In this document: positions 4,522 to 5,528 of the stretch, one piece after another | Layout of the letters: each line of letters begins with the position of its first letter | Position numbering within the stretch: the first letter of the stretch is position 1 | NCBI GenBank assembly: GCA_947600345.1 | Contig: CANQGC010000205.1 | Span: 1 to 5,528, forward strand | Source of the DNA: an uncultured Clostridia bacterium | GTDB lineage: Bacteria; Bacillota; Clostridia; Christensenellales; Aristaeellaceae | DNA: 5,528 bases | Direction of reading: 5' to 3' | Position numbers and translations under genes: made by a program | The notes under the pieces: model-generated | The model's database searches: none | What the model was told of the DNA's origin: nothing | The model's input: the letters and a program-made list of their open reading frames with translations, nothing else

Positions 4522-4573
4522 GGAAATTTCCTCCTCAATGATGATCTCGTTTGGGTGAATGGGTATCGCGCGC

Positions 4574-5143
4574 TCAGCACTCGCTCAGCCCCGCGGCCAG
4601 GCGCATGCGCCGGGTCAGGCTCGTCGGGGCGTCGCCGCTCGAGCGGGGCAGCGAATGGCCGCGGCCCAGGCGCTCGTCCACGCTGCGCTGCACGGCCGCG
4701 CGGAAGATTCGCTCCAGCGCGTCCACGCTCTCGGCGCTGCGCCCGGCGTCGCTGCAGTCGATCGCGTCGGCCAGCTCCCTGGGCAGGCCGCGCTGGACCA
4801 GCTCCTGGACGACCCAGGCGTGCGTCTCGCGGCGGTTGAGCTCCTCCTCCCGGCGGGTCAGCTCGTCCTCGCGGGTTCGCGCGGCCTCCGCCTCGCGGTA
4901 GCGGCGCTCGTCCTCGCTCATGCCGGACAGGCGCTCCGCCTCGGCGCGGCCCTCGCTGCGCGCCTGGGCCACGCGGCCGTTGGCCAGGATCTGGAACTGC
5001 GCCAGCCGCTGGCGCAGCAGTCGCTCCACGATCTCCTCCACGTCCTGCGCGGTGAGCGGCTTCGACTGCTCCCGCTCCTCCTTCGGCAGCGGCGATTGCG
5101 CGTTGCCCTGGTTCGTTTCGATGATGCCTTCCCTTTCGTTCAT
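4574..5143 (-). CDS. Capsid scaffold protein (DUF4355 / gp20-like)
   Basis: The 189-aa protein starts at ATG 5143, with AAGGAGG about 7-8 nt upstream, and ends at TGA 4576-4574, 52 nt before the capsid start. It is almost wholly charged and helical: residues 31-110 form a long coiled coil (VEEIVERLLRQRLAQF, then RTREDELTRREEELNRRE). A small C-terminal helical domain follows (HAWVVQELVQRGLPRELADA, 108-127, then SAESVDALERIFRAAVQRSV, 136-155). 'L..RGLP..LA..I' is the usual C-terminal signature of this scaffold family. Scaffolds fill the procapsid and guide shell curvature, then leave before or during DNA packaging. Being directly upstream of the capsid gene supports the call. It begins a new transcription unit if the terminator upstream works. 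Confidence 0.85.
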   Translation of the reverse strand: MNEREGIIETNQGNAQSPLPKEEREQSKPLTAQDVEEIVERLLRQRLAQFQILANGRVAQARSEGRAEAERLSGMSEDERRYREAEAARTREDELTRREEELNRRETHAWVVQELVQRGLPRELADAIDCSDAGRSAESVDALERIFRAAVQRSVDERLGRGHSLPRSSGDAPTSLTRRMRLAAGLSEC

Positions 5144-5180
5144 GGTGTCTCCTCCTTCATTTCTTGTGGATGATCGGTTT

Positions 5181-5200
5181 CGGCGCTTAGGATAGCGCCG
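5181..5200. promoter_or_regulatory. 7-bp dyad with 6-nt spacer before the scaffold gene
   Basis: CGGCGCT (5181-5187) and AGCGCCG (5194-5200) are exact inverted repeats around TAGGAT. On the minus strand the dyad lies 5 nt after the terminator T-run and about 30 nt before the scaffold ribosome site. It could be an operator or an RNA hairpin. The spacer reads TATCCT on the minus strand, which is loosely -10-like, but I find no matching -35. Confidence 0.5.
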
Positions 5201-5205
5201 GGCGC

Positions 5206-5230
5206 AAAAAAGCCGCGTGCGATGCGCGGC
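5206..5230 (-). terminator. Intrinsic (rho-independent) terminator
   Basis: On the minus strand GCCGCG (5230-5225) pairs with CGCGGC (5217-5212) around a 7-nt loop and is followed directly by TTTTTT (5211-5206). It lies 67 nt after the stop codon of the small upstream gene and 62 nt before the scaffold start, so it would stop transcription coming from the genes to the right. The stem is short but all G-C. Confidence 0.8.
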
Positions 5231-5296
5231 AGGTTGCTAGGGTGGCTTTGAATCCGCGCGCGGTGGTTTGCGCGGCGGTTTGGGGGACGGACGGGT

Positions 5297-5485
5297 TCAG
5301 GGATCCTCCAGCGCGCGCCGGAGTTCCTCGAGCGCGCCACTGGCCTGGGCGGCGCGGGAGATGCTCGCGAAGTGGGCTCGGAAGTAGCGGTCGGAGCAGC
5401 CCGCGCGGCGGTCGATTTCGCGCAGCTCCTCCAGCAGGCGCAGGAGGAGGTATGCGCTTTCGTGGGTGATGGTGATGTTGGGCAT
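5297..5485 (-). CDS. Small helical protein of unknown function
   Basis: The 62-aa protein runs from ATG 5485 to TGA 5299-5297, with AAGGAGG about 10 nt upstream. It opens with a short strand (MPNITITHES), then a leucine-rich amphipathic helix (AYLLLRLLEELREIDRRAG, residues 11-29), a linker (CSDRYFRAHFA) and a second helix (SISRAAQASGALEELRRALE). There is no signal peptide or membrane segment. I do not recognise the family. Small unnamed proteins often sit between the portal/minor head genes and the scaffold gene in such phages. The good ribosome site and sensible helical pattern make me think it is real. It is the last gene before the intrinsic terminator. Confidence 0.65.
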   Translation of the reverse strand: MPNITITHESAYLLLRLLEELREIDRRAGCSDRYFRAHFASISRAAQASGALEELRRALEDP

Positions 5486-5528
5486 GGTTGGGGGGCCTCC
5501 TTGGGGTGGGTTGATTCTCGTTGGGGGG

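Noticed and set aside
3664..4839. Plus-strand open frame of 391 codons opposite the capsid and scaffold genes
   Set aside because: It lies wholly antisense to two well-supported genes. Its product is Val/Gly/Ala/Arg-rich with no domain pattern and no ribosome site; long antisense frames are expected in GC-rich coding DNA.

Overview
The window looks like part of the virion-assembly region of a tailed bacteriophage or prophage with a long-tailed (siphovirus-type) particle. Every gene I can support is on the minus strand, so the operon reads from the right edge (5528) to the left edge (1). The DNA is clearly GC-rich, most genes have strong AGGAGG-type ribosome sites, and the proteins resemble head and tail genes of phages from Firmicutes. 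I infer a phage of a high-GC clostridial-type host, perhaps from a gut or rumen community. No integrase, repressor, terminase, lysis gene, tRNA or CRISPR is visible, so a prophage cannot be told from a free phage.

Layout in transcription order. 5485-5297: small unknown protein. 5230-5181: an intrinsic terminator followed by a separate dyad. 5143-4574: scaffold protein. 4521-3649: major capsid protein. 3645-3343: head-tail connector. 3331-3014: head-closure protein. 3012-2662: gp10-like minor capsid/neck protein. 2630-1914: major tail tube protein with a C-terminal Ig-like (Big_2) domain. 1908-1513: tail terminator protein. 1512-1028: a 485-base non-coding gap packed with about nine inverted repeats. 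1027-405: tail assembly chaperone read as two products through a probable -1 ribosomal frameshift at an A-AAA-AAA slip site. 275 to the left edge: the start of an Ala-rich protein that is probably the tape measure protein.

Together these genes would build the procapsid on its scaffold (scaffold, capsid), seal it after DNA packaging and fit the neck (connector, closure, gp10-like, tail terminator), and polymerise the tail tube around the tape measure with chaperone help.

Three things stand out. The chaperone frameshift has a plausible downstream stem 5 nt after the slip site. The dense palindrome array interrupts the tail operon just before the chaperone and tape measure genes. The tail terminator gene lies after the tail tube gene, where the usual order is before it. 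I did not find evidence for a wholly new system. The palindrome array is the part of the window least explained by known phage biology.
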